Assembly: GCA_963757065.1 (NCBI GenBank)
Contig: CAVWQC010000002.1
Coordinates: 248,001-312,000 of the forward strand
DNA length: 64,000 nt
Source of the DNA: PNON01 sp963757065
Lineage (GTDB): Bacteria > Chloroflexota > Anaerolineae > Anaerolineales > Anaerolineaceae
Direction of reading: 5' to 3'
Shown here: piece by piece, positions 24,991-34,239 of the stretch
Layout: every line of letters starts with the position of its first letter
How positions within the stretch are numbered: the stretch's first letter is position 1
Made by a program: the position numbers and the translations under genes
The notes under the pieces: model-generated
Databases searched by the model: none
Seen by the model: only the letters and a program-made list of their open reading frames with translations
What the model was told of the DNA's origin: nothing

Positions 24991-26934
24991 TTAATCTACC
25001 TGATAAGGAACATCCGTAATGACTATACTTTTCTTAAACATTAATGCGAGCCGTAAACCCCATGCCGTTTGTGTATGCAAAGCATTAGCCCACCACTTGC
25101 TCGGAATGAACTGAGGGACGACAATGGTAACAATTTCATTGGGTTGCATTTGGGAGGTCACTGATTCGATGTATTGAAGCAGGGGTTCATGCAGCAATCT
25201 GTATGGAGAATCTAAGATAACCAACCGGACTCCATCACCCCATATTTGCCATTTTTCAAGGAGCTTGATAGTTTCCTCAGGTTCTATTTGAATATTTACT
25301 GCTGTAATGTCGCTGGAAAGGGTTCTTGCATACCTTAGTGCAGCCAGGGTCCCCCGATGGACACCACTGATCGGAATGATCACCCGATGTCTGACAATTC
25401 TCGGAGGTGCTCCAAAATCCTCAAGTGACAACTTTTTTGCTAAATTCCGGTAATGTAGATGGATGGAATAAAATGTAACGATCAATAACGGTATGACGAT
25501 GACAATAATCCACGCACCATCAATAAATTTTGTCGTCGCGAACACAACGGTAACAACAGCCGTCGTGACTGCTCCTGCTCCATTTACGATCATCTTGAAC
25601 ATCCAGTGGTCATCATGAATTAAAGTCGAACCCTTTTCGACCTTTTTCTCTCCGGGTTGCAGCTTGCCCGATTTCCACCATCGAACAGCCATTCCCGTTT
25701 GAGAAAGGGTGAAAGATAAGAAAACACCTATTGCATAAAGAGGAATAAGCCTGGTTACGCTGGCTTGAAAGACGATGATCAAAAGTATTGCTATTATTGC
25801 CAAAGTTCCGATACCACGTGAGTATACTAATCGGCTGCCCCGGTATGCCAACTGGCGGGGAAGAAAGCCATCAGCACCAATCATGGCGCTGAGTCGTGGG
25901 AAACCAGCAAATGCTGTATTTGCAGCCATTACCAAAATTACTGTAGTTGCGGTGATTACACCAAGGTAAACAACTCCCCGGCTATTCCAAATTGTTCGTG
26001 CTAACTGCGAAATAACAGTTTCGGTTTCAGAAGGGATACTGCTTATTTTGTAGCTGAGAAAAGTTATTCCCAAGAGTAATGTCCCCAAAATCGTTGCCAT
26101 CCAAATTAAAGTGGTTCCTGCATTTTTGCTGCGCGGTTCATTGAATGCTGTAATTCCATTGGATATCGCTTCTACACCAGTAACAGCAGTTGTACCGCTG
26201 GCAAATGCTTTTAGGATCAAGAAAAATGTAATTGGTTGAAGAGCAGTCAGACTTTCCAGTTCCGGTGGGTTGGGGACTAAACCGAGGCTGCCGGTAAAAT
26301 ACTGAATCAGACCCCAAATAACGGTGGCAAACATCACAATTAAGAAGAAATAAGTAGGGATGGCAAATGCAATTCCCGATTCTTTTGCTCCACGCAAATT
26401 TATCAACATGATAAATAGCACAAAACCGCCTGCTATCCAAACCCGATATGGAAAGAGTGCTGGGTAGGCAGATATTATCTGTGCTACTCCTGAAGAGATG
26501 GAAACCGCAACCGTTAGAATATAGTCTGTTAAAAGGGCTGCTCCAGCAGTTTGAGCAGGAAGTTCACCAAGGTTGTCCTTCGCAACAATATACGCGCCAC
26601 CTCCGCCCGGATATGCATGTATCGTTTGTTCGTATGAGATTGTGAGGATCGTGAGCAATGCTGCGATTGCCAGGGTTATTGGTAGTGCGTAATGAAATGC
26701 ACCAACACCAGCTAAAGCAAGTACAATTAGCACTTCCTGGGTGGAATACGCGGTCGAAGATAATGCATCTGAAGCGAACACTGCCAAACCAACCACTTTA
26801 CCAATCGTTTGGTCGGGAGCATCAGCAGTAGATAACGGCCTTCCTATTAGCCACGTGCGCCAGGATTTAGGAGGGTGATAATCAGCATTCTGTTTGATTA
26901 CAGTGCTGCCCTCATTTTCTTCAATATTGGTCAT
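24991..26934 (-). CDS. kimA: KimA-like potassium transporter (APC superfamily)
   Basis: A 647-residue member of the APC superfamily. The N-terminal sequence strongly recalls Bacillus subtilis KimA (YdaO): LIGRPLSTADAPDQTIGKVV, SDALSSTAYSTQEVLIVLAL, YPGGGGAYIVAKDNLGELP and DYILTVAVSISSG. KimA is a high-affinity K+/H+ symporter controlled by c-di-AMP. Twelve spans lie between about 45 and 480, followed by a cytoplasmic domain (about 490-640) of the USP-like type. Annotation pipelines often call this family 'amino acid permease'. The two adjacent RCK proteins support a potassium role. It is divergent from the tat genes. Confidence 0.82.
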   Translation of the reverse strand: MTNIEENEGSTVIKQNADYHPPKSWRTWLIGRPLSTADAPDQTIGKVVGLAVFASDALSSTAYSTQEVLIVLALAGVGAFHYALPITLAIAALLTILTISYEQTIHAYPGGGGAYIVAKDNLGELPAQTAGAALLTDYILTVAVSISSGVAQIISAYPALFPYRVWIAGGFVLFIMLINLRGAKESGIAFAIPTYFFLIVMFATVIWGLIQYFTGSLGLVPNPPELESLTALQPITFFLILKAFASGTTAVTGVEAISNGITAFNEPRSKNAGTTLIWMATILGTLLLGITFLSYKISSIPSETETVISQLARTIWNSRGVVYLGVITATTVILVMAANTAFAGFPRLSAMIGADGFLPRQLAYRGSRLVYSRGIGTLAIIAILLIIVFQASVTRLIPLYAIGVFLSFTLSQTGMAVRWWKSGKLQPGEKKVEKGSTLIHDDHWMFKMIVNGAGAVTTAVVTVVFATTKFIDGAWIIVIVIPLLIVTFYSIHLHYRNLAKKLSLEDFGAPPRIVRHRVIIPISGVHRGTLAALRYARTLSSDITAVNIQIEPEETIKLLEKWQIWGDGVRLVILDSPYRLLHEPLLQYIESVTSQMQPNEIVTIVVPQFIPSKWWANALHTQTAWGLRLALMFKKSIVITDVPYQVD

Positions 26935-27078
26935 TTCAACTTTCCAAACTGGTCAAGGTAATACTTTCTTTACCTTTATTGTTATCTTTTAGTGTATAGT
27001 ACAAGTGATCGAGAATGATTTCTTTAGATTAACAGATGGATTATAATACATTTGAGATATTAATATGAAGGAGTTTCA

Positions 27079-27264
27079 ATGTTTGGAAAAATAGGTTTAC
27101 CAGAAATTTTGCTTGTATTAGTAATTGTTTTGCTGGTTTTTGGTGTCGGCAGGATCAGTAAAGTATCCGGTGAGCTTGGAAAATCCATCCGGGAATTTCG
27201 GAATGGATTGCAAGGGTCAAAATCCGACGAGAAAGAAAACACCGATCAAACTGAAGAGAAATAA
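27079..27264 (+). CDS. tatA: Twin-arginine translocase subunit TatA
   Basis: A 61-residue TatA/E protein: one N-terminal membrane helix (PEILLVLVIVLLVFGVGRI) followed by an amphipathic helix (SGELGKSIREFRNGLQ) and an acidic, unstructured tail. It would form the translocation pore for folded Tat substrates. AAGGAG lies five bases before the ATG. It is the first gene of tatA-tatB-tatC, which together form a complete minimal Tat export system. A TATAAT hexamer is present about 35 bp upstream (27042-27047), but no convincing -35 box was seen. Confidence 0.93.
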   Translation: MFGKIGLPEILLVLVIVLLVFGVGRISKVSGELGKSIREFRNGLQGSKSDEKENTDQTEEK

Positions 27265-27306
27265 TTCACCAAAACCAGCCTTGGTTTTCTTTTCGAAATG
27301 ATGTAA

Positions 27307-27720
27307 ATGAATATTTTTAATATTGGCATACCAGAACTTTTATTAATTTTTGTTATTGCCCTCATCGTACTGGGTCCACGCAATATGGTATCAACTTCCA
27401 GGCAGCTCAGCGGGGCGATACGTAAATTTATTTCTTCCAATACCTGGAAATCCATCATCAATTCAACCCAGGAAATCAGGAATATGCAAGATAAGATCAT
27501 TAACGATACTGGTCTCCCAGAAACACTTAAGACCCTGCAAAATAGCACCCGCGACCTGGTTTTACCCTCACAGCCTAAGTGGAATACCAGAATTGATCCC
27601 TTAATATCTTCCCCTGTCGTTATAGAAAAAACACCTGCGGCTGAAGATCAGGATGGGAAATCAGATATTCAAGGGAAGAGTGAAAGTGAACAGCCTTCAA
27701 ACGAAAATTCTCCAAAGTGA
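27307..27720 (+). CDS. tatB: Twin-arginine translocase subunit TatB
   Basis: A 137-residue TatA/TatB-family protein with a single N-terminal helix (IGIPELLLIFVIALIVLGP), a longer amphipathic stretch (about 25-60) and a low-complexity C-terminal tail rich in Ser, Pro and Glu. The length and the extended region after the helix favour TatB over a second TatA, though the distinction is not certain from sequence. It lies 42 bp after tatA and 27 bp before tatC. Confidence 0.85.
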   Translation: MNIFNIGIPELLLIFVIALIVLGPRNMVSTSRQLSGAIRKFISSNTWKSIINSTQEIRNMQDKIINDTGLPETLKTLQNSTRDLVLPSQPKWNTRIDPLISSPVVIEKTPAAEDQDGKSDIQGKSESEQPSNENSPK

Positions 27721-27747
27721 CTTTATCTTCCATTTGCTTATCACCCG

Positions 27748-28449
27748 ATGAACGATAATACCACTCAAGAAATGACTTTTCTGGATCATTTCGAAGAATT
27801 ACGAGGTCGATTATTAAAATCGTTAATCGCACTAGCAATTACAACAATTGTAAGTTTTTCGTTTGCCCAATATCTTTTGCGTTTCATCGCCATTCCGATC
27901 GGCGGGTTGTCGCATCTGCAATCCATTGAAGTAACAGAAAATATTAGTGTTTACATGCGGGTTTCATTGTTGGCAGGTCTGGTTTTAGCCATGCCGGTTA
28001 TTGTTTACCAATTGCTAAGATTCGTCCTGCCAGGATTAACTTCCCGAGAAAAACGCTGGGTAGGGTTAGCAGTCCCAGCTGCAACATTATTATTCGCCGG
28101 CGGAGTGGTTTTTGCTTATTTCATCATGATCCCACCGGCTATTCAATTTTTAACTACTTTTCTGGATGTGCAAACAGCACCAAGGTTATCAAATTACATC
28201 AGCTTCGTTCTAAATATCATGTTCTGGTTGGGAATTTTCTTTGAGGCGCCGCTTCTGGTTTTCATTCTGGCTAAATTACACATTATCACCGGAAAAGGAT
28301 TACTAAAACAATGGCGAATTGCAATAGTTGTCACTGCGATTGTTGCATCGATAGTCACACCAACGATCGATCCGGTCAATATGGGAATAATGATGCTTCC
28401 CCTTTTCGTTCTTTACTTGCTTAGCGTCCTTCTGGCATTTCTGGCATAA
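27748..28449 (+). CDS. tatC: Twin-arginine translocase subunit TatC
   Basis: The 233-residue core Tat component, which recognises twin-arginine signal peptides. Six membrane segments are visible, with the conserved N-terminal FLDHFEELRGRLLKSLIAL and the first periplasmic loop LRFVLPGLTSREKRW. The conserved glutamate in FEELR is present. The 3' end overlaps the convergent mtaB gene by 29 bp. Together with tatA and tatB it forms a self-contained operon. Confidence 0.95.
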   Translation: MNDNTTQEMTFLDHFEELRGRLLKSLIALAITTIVSFSFAQYLLRFIAIPIGGLSHLQSIEVTENISVYMRVSLLAGLVLAMPVIVYQLLRFVLPGLTSREKRWVGLAVPAATLLFAGGVVFAYFIMIPPAIQFLTTFLDVQTAPRLSNYISFVLNIMFWLGIFFEAPLLVFILAKLHIITGKGLLKQWRIAIVVTAIVASIVTPTIDPVNMGIMMLPLFVLYLLSVLLAFLA

Positions 28450-29710
28450 TAATTTCCCCGATAAAGCCTTCGTCTGTTATTTCAACAAGCCTGGCAGGTA
28501 ATACCTGATTATTCACTGCTCTATCAATCTCAGTTCTTACCCTGTGATTATTTGCCGTTAAGCCGGCTACCCTCCAATTATTATCACCAATTTTCCGCAT
28601 GCCTTCCCAAAGTACTTGTACTGTACTTGAGATGCTGTACGATCTTATTTGTCTTCCGCTTTCGTTCAAAGCTTGCCGCATTAACCTGCTGCGACTTTTT
28701 TTATCAGATAGATTTACCTGGTCTGAATACCTGGCAGCAGGAGTACCTTCCCTGGGAGAGTAAGTAAAAACGTGACCTCCAGAAAACCCCATCCTTTTTA
28801 CATAATCAAGCGATTCAGAGAATTCAGTTTCTGTCTCACCCGGAAACCCGACAATGATATCCGTGGTGATGGTTGCCTCCGGCAAAAGCTCATGAATTTG
28901 ATGAATAAGCGTCTCATACTTCTCCGGCGTAGTTTGGCGAGCCATGCGCCTTAAGGTTGCTTCAGATCCTGATTGTAAAGGCAGATGGAAATGCCTGCAT
29001 AATCGAAGGTCTTTTTGCCAGATCATTAATAATTCCGAATCTACATCCCATGGTTCAATCGAAGAAAACCGAATACGAAAATCACCGTTTATCTTGATAA
29101 TCTCTTCCACCAAATCTTTCAGTTGAAGCTTGGGATTAAGATCACAACCCCATGACCCAAGCTGTACACCTGTGAGAACTACTTCTTTGACTCCTCCACT
29201 AATAGCAGCACGAATATCTTCCAGAACTGTAGCAGCTGGAATAGACCGTGCTTTACCCCTGGCGATTCGTGTCAAACAGAATGTACAAAAGTTATTACAG
29301 CCATCCTGTGCCTTGATAAACGCCCTGGTGCGGCTACGCGCCCCTGGAATTGGCGTTCTTACATCGGGATGTAATTCATGAATTTCACCCAGTACCAACT
29401 TTACCAGATCATCCTTACGTAAATTATCAATGATCTGCGTATTTTGTTCAGTTCCAAATAAACCGGGCTCAACTGCTGTGAGGCATCCTGTTGCTATGAC
29501 CTGTATATTTTTATCCTGAATTATCTTGCGAAGTTTTTGCCGTGAGTCGGATGCCGCAGCAGCTGTCACTGCACAAGTGTTAATTACAGCTATATCTGCA
29601 TCCTCTGCATGTGGAACAAGGGAATGCCCATATGCCCTGAATTCACCCGCATATTTTTCGATCTCACTTTGGTTTAAGCGGCAGCCGACCGTATCGAGGT
29701 ATATCTTCAT
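28421..29710 (-). CDS. mtaB: tRNA t6A37 methylthiotransferase MtaB
   Basis: A 429-residue radical-SAM enzyme that adds a methylthio group to t6A37 of tRNAs reading ANN codons. It has the N-terminal UPF0004 domain with three cysteines (VGCRLNQSE, INTCAVT, ATGCLT), the radical-SAM cluster motif CNNFCTFC at about 140-147, and a C-terminal TRAM domain (about 370-429). The KxQDGCN context and LGSWGCDLNP favour the MtaB subgroup over MiaB. It reads into the tatC 3' end, and lies 1 bp downstream of the lipoprotein gene at 29712. Confidence 0.92.
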   Translation of the reverse strand: MKIYLDTVGCRLNQSEIEKYAGEFRAYGHSLVPHAEDADIAVINTCAVTAAAASDSRQKLRKIIQDKNIQVIATGCLTAVEPGLFGTEQNTQIIDNLRKDDLVKLVLGEIHELHPDVRTPIPGARSRTRAFIKAQDGCNNFCTFCLTRIARGKARSIPAATVLEDIRAAISGGVKEVVLTGVQLGSWGCDLNPKLQLKDLVEEIIKINGDFRIRFSSIEPWDVDSELLMIWQKDLRLCRHFHLPLQSGSEATLRRMARQTTPEKYETLIHQIHELLPEATITTDIIVGFPGETETEFSESLDYVKRMGFSGGHVFTYSPREGTPAARYSDQVNLSDKKSRSRLMRQALNESGRQIRSYSISSTVQVLWEGMRKIGDNNWRVAGLTANNHRVRTEIDRAVNNQVLPARLVEITDEGFIGEIIMPEMPEGR

Positions 29711-29711
29711 G

Positions 29712-30401
29712 CTATTTGTTGGTCTCGATCACGATAAAATTATCGAATTTAATGTCAGTTCCTGGCTCACTAAATGTCCCGGAAATTATCCCCACATCTC
29801 CTGAAGACAGGTCGATATCAGCAACCTCATCCACCTTTTCCCAGTTAACATACAATGTTAATGTCTTATCGACACAATCTGCCCGAAGGTGGTTGTTGGA
29901 TGCACCTTTTTGAATAAAACCGGATGGTTCAAAAGAATCTGAGCTAAGTATTTTACGTTCACCACCAATATTTTTTACAATTGCATAGTATCCATCGCTG
30001 GAAACAAGGAAAGCATAGAAGTTATCAGCATCCTGGTAGCGGCAAATTATGCCAAAGAAGTTGTTATCCGGTCCGCTAATTTTTTCTGCATCCACATTTA
30101 TCGAGGAATCCTTAATAACAATACCTGGTGTGGACCATAGCTCTGTTCCCGGGTTTTTAATTAACATCCTGATCGCGTCACCGTCATATTGGACAATTCC
30201 TTCTTCCTGTATAGTTAATTTCCAGCCATTTTGATGGTCAGTAAAATCATCCATAAAAAATGGTGTATTCTCATTACTTCCTGAATTTATCCCTGCTAAA
30301 TCAAGTAGGGGTGAGCATGCACCTAAGGGAATCAAGACTATGAAGGTAAAGACAAGAAGTGTAAAAGTTCTACAAGCTTTCATCATAAATGATTCTAACA
30401 T
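29712..30401 (-). CDS. Lipoprotein with concanavalin-like (DUF1080-type) domain, unknown role
   Basis: About 229 residues. A signal peptide with lipobox LGAC (IPLGACSPLLD) follows the chosen start ATG 30401 (MLESFMMKAC...); ATG 30383 is an alternative, and an upstream start at 30449 would bury the signal and overlap the TPR gene. The mature part (about 40-229) is a beta-sandwich of the DUF1080/LamG-like type: DDFTDHQNGWKLTI, NNFFGIICRYQDADNFYAFL, and VDKTLTLYVNWEKVDEV. These usually bind or hydrolyse carbohydrate; no catalytic residues can be assigned. It lies 4 bp after the TPR gene. Confidence 0.65.
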   Translation of the reverse strand: MLESFMMKACRTFTLLVFTFIVLIPLGACSPLLDLAGINSGSNENTPFFMDDFTDHQNGWKLTIQEEGIVQYDGDAIRMLIKNPGTELWSTPGIVIKDSSINVDAEKISGPDNNFFGIICRYQDADNFYAFLVSSDGYYAIVKNIGGERKILSSDSFEPSGFIQKGASNNHLRADCVDKTLTLYVNWEKVDEVADIDLSSGDVGIISGTFSEPGTDIKFDNFIVIETNK

Positions 30402-30405
30402 AGGA

Positions 30406-31818
30406 CTATTCTGCCTGGATCGAGAAAAGGATAATTTTTGCCTGCTCACTTACGGCTAAATCCTCACTTTGCTGCGCTGCAACGGATAAATGTTCTCTGG
30501 CTTTTTCTGTCGATCCAGTCCGCGCATACAAAGAACCTATATGGAGATGCGAAAGGTAATAAGTATTATCTTTTGAAATTGCCTGACTAAAATATCTCTC
30601 TGCTGTAATATCATCTTCGAGCGCAATGAATATTTGCCCGGCAAGATCTAGAATTTCTGATGAATCTGGCTCCAAACCCAGTGCATTCCTTACTGCTGGT
30701 AAAGCTTCATCCTGAATATATATTCCATTTTCCAAACAATAAATGATGACACTCTTCCAGCCGTTGGCAGTATTAAGTTGTAAGGCAGACAATTTTATAT
30801 ATTTCAAGCCTTCGTTAATATTGCCGATCTCAGAAAGGATCTGGCTTAATCTTAAAGAGCTGTACTGGGAATTTGGATCGATTTCCAGTGCTTTATGCAA
30901 ATAAATTACAGATAATTCGGGTTTCTTTTCGATATACCAATATTCAGCCAGCATTGCATTGGCAATTGGATCATTTTCTCCATATTTCTGAGCAAGCTCG
31001 ATCTCACTATCAACATCCACGTGCATGATTTGTTTTTGCAGGGCGATTTTCATCCACCCAACCGCGAATTTGCCATCGATTTCAGTAGATTTCTCAAATG
31101 CCTTCAGGGCTATATCAGGGTGATTATATTTCGCTGCTAGATCTCCAACCTCCAACCACCAGATACTTAACTGTTGAGCATCATCCTTTATTTCAGGATA
31201 TTTATCAATAAGAATAATCACATCTTTGTATGCATTGTCTGTCCCGTCAGAAAGGTCATTGAATATCATTCGGGATTTCTCTGGGTCGATAAACAATTCA
31301 ATCCAAGCAAGCACCTCACTTGATTCAATCTCATCAGGATAATGTTTCAACTGGTTTTGTAAAATATTTTCTGCATCATTCCACATAGCTTGCGAAATAT
31401 AAAAATTTATCATTCGGAGGGAGACATCATTAGTGTTTTGTTTATTCAAGTCAATTTTCTTCCAGACATTTATTGCTTGATTCATATTCCCATTGAGTTG
31501 ATAGACATCACCCAAGATCAACAGGCCACTATCATCCAGTTCATTATTATTATTAGCCAGCTCAAGATACTGTTTTGCCAGTTCGATTTCCCCTGCCAAA
31601 AAGGCTGCTTCTCCGGTGTTTTGGTAGAGGAACATTTTCTCAGGTGATTGGGAAAGTATAGCCATGTATTGATTTAGTGCGGCTAATGATTGGCCATTTT
31701 TAAATGTCTGGTTCGCATGGCGAACAGCTTTCAACTCTTCAATATCAACGGGATAGATGTTGAGGAGGAAAGCTACAAGAAGGACAAGGGCAGCATAAAC
31801 GAGGGATTTATTAGTCAT
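30406..31818 (-). CDS. TPR-repeat protein with N-terminal membrane anchor
   Basis: About 470 residues. One N-terminal hydrophobic segment (SLVYAALVLLVAFLLNIYPV) anchors the protein; it carries no lipobox. The rest is a chain of at least eight TPR-like 34-residue helical pairs (about 45-470), for example NPTAAFLAGEIELAKQYLEL and DPNSQYSSLRLSQILSE. TPR arrays usually organise protein complexes; no partner is evident. It starts at ATG 31818; TTG two codons upstream is less likely. It is divergent from the cold-shock gene and followed by the lipoprotein gene. Confidence 0.8.
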   Translation of the reverse strand: MTNKSLVYAALVLLVAFLLNIYPVDIEELKAVRHANQTFKNGQSLAALNQYMAILSQSPEKMFLYQNTGEAAFLAGEIELAKQYLELANNNNELDDSGLLILGDVYQLNGNMNQAINVWKKIDLNKQNTNDVSLRMINFYISQAMWNDAENILQNQLKHYPDEIESSEVLAWIELFIDPEKSRMIFNDLSDGTDNAYKDVIILIDKYPEIKDDAQQLSIWWLEVGDLAAKYNHPDIALKAFEKSTEIDGKFAVGWMKIALQKQIMHVDVDSEIELAQKYGENDPIANAMLAEYWYIEKKPELSVIYLHKALEIDPNSQYSSLRLSQILSEIGNINEGLKYIKLSALQLNTANGWKSVIIYCLENGIYIQDEALPAVRNALGLEPDSSEILDLAGQIFIALEDDITAERYFSQAISKDNTYYLSHLHIGSLYARTGSTEKAREHLSVAAQQSEDLAVSEQAKIILFSIQAE

Positions 31819-31931
31819 GTTCAATCACATAAACAATATGGATAATTATAGCCACCTTTGACCAAACCCGAGAAGTTTTAATAACTCCAGCGGTATATAA
31901 ACATCGGACTTAAGAACCTTTAATGCATATC

Positions 31932-31960
31932 TTGACAGTCATATCTGAGCGTGATAATAT
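31932..31960 (+). promoter_or_regulatory. Promoter of the cold-shock gene
   Basis: TTGACA (31932-31937), a 17-bp spacer and TAATAT (31955-31960). This gives a 5' untranslated region of about 65 bases before the ATG at 32033. A long leader is typical for cold-shock genes. A second reading with GATAAT as -10 would have a 15-bp spacer and is weaker. Confidence 0.75.
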
Positions 31961-32032
31961 TTTTTGTCGAATATTCTAACCCCCGATATTGGGGAAAGTA
32001 GAATAAAACATTTTTCAATGGAGAAAGAAAGT

Positions 32033-32248
32033 ATGGCAGAACGTTTTGTTGGTACAATTAAGTGGTTCAATGCAACCAAAGGTTATGGTTTTGTAGGCCG
32101 TGATGGTGCAGAAGATGTATTCGTACATTTTTCCGCTATCCAAATGGAAGGATACAAACGCTTAAAGGAAGGTCAAAAAGTGGAATTTTCAGTAGAAGAA
32201 GGTCCAAAAGGCTTGCAGGCAGCCAATGTAGTACCTGTTGAAGAATAA
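32033..32248 (+). CDS. csp: Cold-shock protein (CspA family)
   Basis: A 71-residue single OB-fold RNA/DNA chaperone. It shows TIKWFNATKGYGFVGRDG (RNP1 KGYGFV) and DVFVHFSAI (RNP2 VFVHF), and ends in VVPVEE. ATG 32033 is preferred because GGAGA lies nine to twelve bases upstream and the resulting length matches the family; the longer open frame from 31964 would add a 23-residue extension unlike any cold-shock protein. A 9-bp hairpin terminator follows. Confidence 0.95.
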   Translation: MAERFVGTIKWFNATKGYGFVGRDGAEDVFVHFSAIQMEGYKRLKEGQKVEFSVEEGPKGLQAANVVPVEE

Positions 32249-32268
32249 GAGACTAAATCATTTATATC

Positions 32269-32300
32269 GAAGCCGCCCAATAGGCGGCTTCTTTTATTTC
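32269..32300. terminator. Intrinsic terminator after csp (possibly bidirectional)
   Basis: The inverted repeat GAAGCCGCC (32269-32277) and GGCGGCTTC (32283-32291) has a 9-bp GC-rich stem and a 5-base loop, followed by TTTTATTTC on the plus strand. The minus-strand gene at 32294 ends here as well, and A-rich sequence on the other side may let the hairpin also stop minus-strand RNA. Confidence 0.8.
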
Positions 32301-32914
32301 TCATATTGACCGGATAGAAAATAAAAGATCTTTACATACTCCAGCACAGTAACATCACGTGATTCAGAATCCTTCCACCATTTCAAGGGGTCATACCAAT
32401 ATCCTTGAACATTTACCGGTTGAACGCTCACTTTGATCCCTGAATTTTTGAAAATTTTATCAAAGATCATTCCTGTCCTTTGCGAATGAAAGTTGTCGGT
32501 AACGATGATCAGGGATTTCCAATCTTTTTGTTTCATCAAAGTCAATACTGCTTGTGCTTCTTCATAAGTACTGGTGGAGGTTTTCTTGGTTTTATATAAT
32601 TTGGATTTATCAATTCCGTAACGGGAAGCAAGTGAGTCGTAATTGATGGTAGTAATTGGTGTTGAGGAGCCGGTCTGCAGTTCATCCGTCTCCGTAAGGA
32701 TGATGCGCCGTACTTTTCCATCATGATACAAATTGGCTCCTGCCTCCAATCGCTCTTCACCACCCCCACTCAGAATCACAAGGGCTTCAGAATTCTTCAA
32801 TGGGTCTTTTCGTACAAGGAGTGCACCAGCAAAAATAAAAAGTAATCCAAATATGCCGATCAGAATGACCAGAACAGAACACCCAACAAAAGCTATTTTT
32901 CCTGCTTTTTTCAT
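32294..32914 (-). CDS. YdcF-family (DUF218) membrane protein
   Basis: A 206-residue protein with an N-terminal membrane helix (about 8-30) and a DUF218/YdcF domain (about 40-190). Family features include AL VILSGGGEERLEAG near 45-60, the arginine of KVRRIILTET, STYEEAQAVL and TDNFHSQRTGMIF. Biochemical function of the family is not settled; YdcF and SanA relatives affect envelope integrity and SAM binding has been reported for E. coli YdcF. A related protein is encoded at 50694-51350. Confidence 0.8.
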   Translation of the reverse strand: MKKAGKIAFVGCSVLVILIGIFGLLFIFAGALLVRKDPLKNSEALVILSGGGEERLEAGANLYHDGKVRRIILTETDELQTGSSTPITTINYDSLASRYGIDKSKLYKTKKTSTSTYEEAQAVLTLMKQKDWKSLIIVTDNFHSQRTGMIFDKIFKNSGIKVSVQPVNVQGYWYDPLKWWKDSESRDVTVLEYVKIFYFLSGQYEK

Positions 32915-32916
32915 TA

Positions 32917-34086
32917 TTATTCTACACGCATTCTTTTAGAAATTGCAGTTTTTATTCTTTGTAATGCCTCTATAAGTACACGTTTAGAGCAGCCAAAATT
33001 TAGACGAACAAATCCACGTCCTGGTTCCCCGAAATCCAGTCCATTATTCAAACCCACCTTTGCTTCCTCAACAAAATATTCACAAGGGCTTGGTAATAAT
33101 TCCAATTGCCTGCAATCCAACCATGCCAGGTATGTCCCTTCTGCGGGGAAGATCTTTACGCCAGGAAGGCTGGTTTGAACAAAATCAGTTACCAGATTCC
33201 GGTTTGATTCTAAATAGGCAATCAAGCTTTTTAGCCAATCTGTGCTGTCCCGATATGCTGCCAATGCGGCTGTCAATCCAAGTGCATTTACATGCCCTGC
33301 ATAAGCATCCCTCACCTGTGAATATTGTTTTCGAAGATCGGGTTCACTGATAATTGCGACGGAACATCCGAGCCCTGCTATATTATATGTTTTGCTGGGT
33401 GCGATAAATGTTATTGTTCGTTTCTCAATTTCTTTTGACAAAGATGCGATGGGTATATGATGACTGCCTGTAAAGATCAAATCGGAATGGATATCATCTG
33501 AACATATCAGGACATCATGGCGCAAACAAATTTCTCCAAGTTGCTGAAGCTCATCTTTAGTAAACACTCTCCCGGTGGGATTGTGCGGATTGGATAGTAT
33601 AAACTGGCTTGGTTCACTACTTACAGCGGTTTCAAAAAGGTCAAAATCGATTTCATACCTTCCATTTTCGGTTTGAAACAATGGTACTTCCCGTTTGTGA
33701 AGATGGGTGACATCCGCGGCATGCAGAATTGGCGGATAAACAGGAGTTTGAACAACCACATTTTGACTTTGTTTGGAAAACGCATGGCAGAAGAGATTTA
33801 ACCCGCTTACCACCCCTGGAGTTAAAACCAACCATTCAGGTCTTACTTCCCAATTGTAAAGAGTCTGCATCCTTTCCTGGAGAATATTCATTAATTCCGG
33901 AGGAGGATATGTATAGCCAAAAACGCCATGTTCCACTCTTTTCTTCAATTCGGAAAGTACCTCAGGAGGTGAGGGGAAGTCCATATCTGCCACCCATAAT
34001 GGAAGCACATCCTTTGGGTAACGATCCCACTTGACACTATGTGTACCGGTTCTTTCAATATACTTATCAAAATCATACTGTTGCAT
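32917..34086 (-). CDS. patB: PLP-dependent cystathionine beta-lyase/aminotransferase (MalY/PatB family)
   Basis: A 389-residue fold-type I PLP enzyme. The family start YDFDKYIERTGTHSVKWDRY is diagnostic of MalY/PatB, as are LPLWVADMDFPSPPEV and the PLP lysine motif APSKTYNIAGLG (about 236-247). It would cleave C-S bonds of cystathionine or cysteine, releasing homocysteine or H2S. ATG 34086 is chosen because GGAGGT lies six bases upstream; TTG 34089 precedes it. It is 2 bp upstream of the YdcF-type gene and likely cotranscribed. Confidence 0.88.
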   Translation of the reverse strand: MQQYDFDKYIERTGTHSVKWDRYPKDVLPLWVADMDFPSPPEVLSELKKRVEHGVFGYTYPPPELMNILQERMQTLYNWEVRPEWLVLTPGVVSGLNLFCHAFSKQSQNVVVQTPVYPPILHAADVTHLHKREVPLFQTENGRYEIDFDLFETAVSSEPSQFILSNPHNPTGRVFTKDELQQLGEICLRHDVLICSDDIHSDLIFTGSHHIPIASLSKEIEKRTITFIAPSKTYNIAGLGCSVAIISEPDLRKQYSQVRDAYAGHVNALGLTAALAAYRDSTDWLKSLIAYLESNRNLVTDFVQTSLPGVKIFPAEGTYLAWLDCRQLELLPSPCEYFVEEAKVGLNNGLDFGEPGRGFVRLNFGCSKRVLIEALQRIKTAISKRMRVE

Positions 34087-34239
34087 CAATGTACCTCCAC
34101 TAGATATCTATTTATTATAACCTCCCAAAAAATGCTCATAATCAATTAGTAAATGTTTATGATAATAAACAATCGGTTCGAGGTTTATAAATCGAACGAT
34201 AATCATAGTATCTGATATACTTTCTTTGAAGGATAACCA

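Noticed and set aside
34150..34200. Operator-like inverted repeats upstream of the methyltransferase gene
   Set aside because: GTTTAT/ATAAAC and GTTCGA/TCGAAC are only 6 bp each in AT-rich sequence, and no regulator gene is adjacent.
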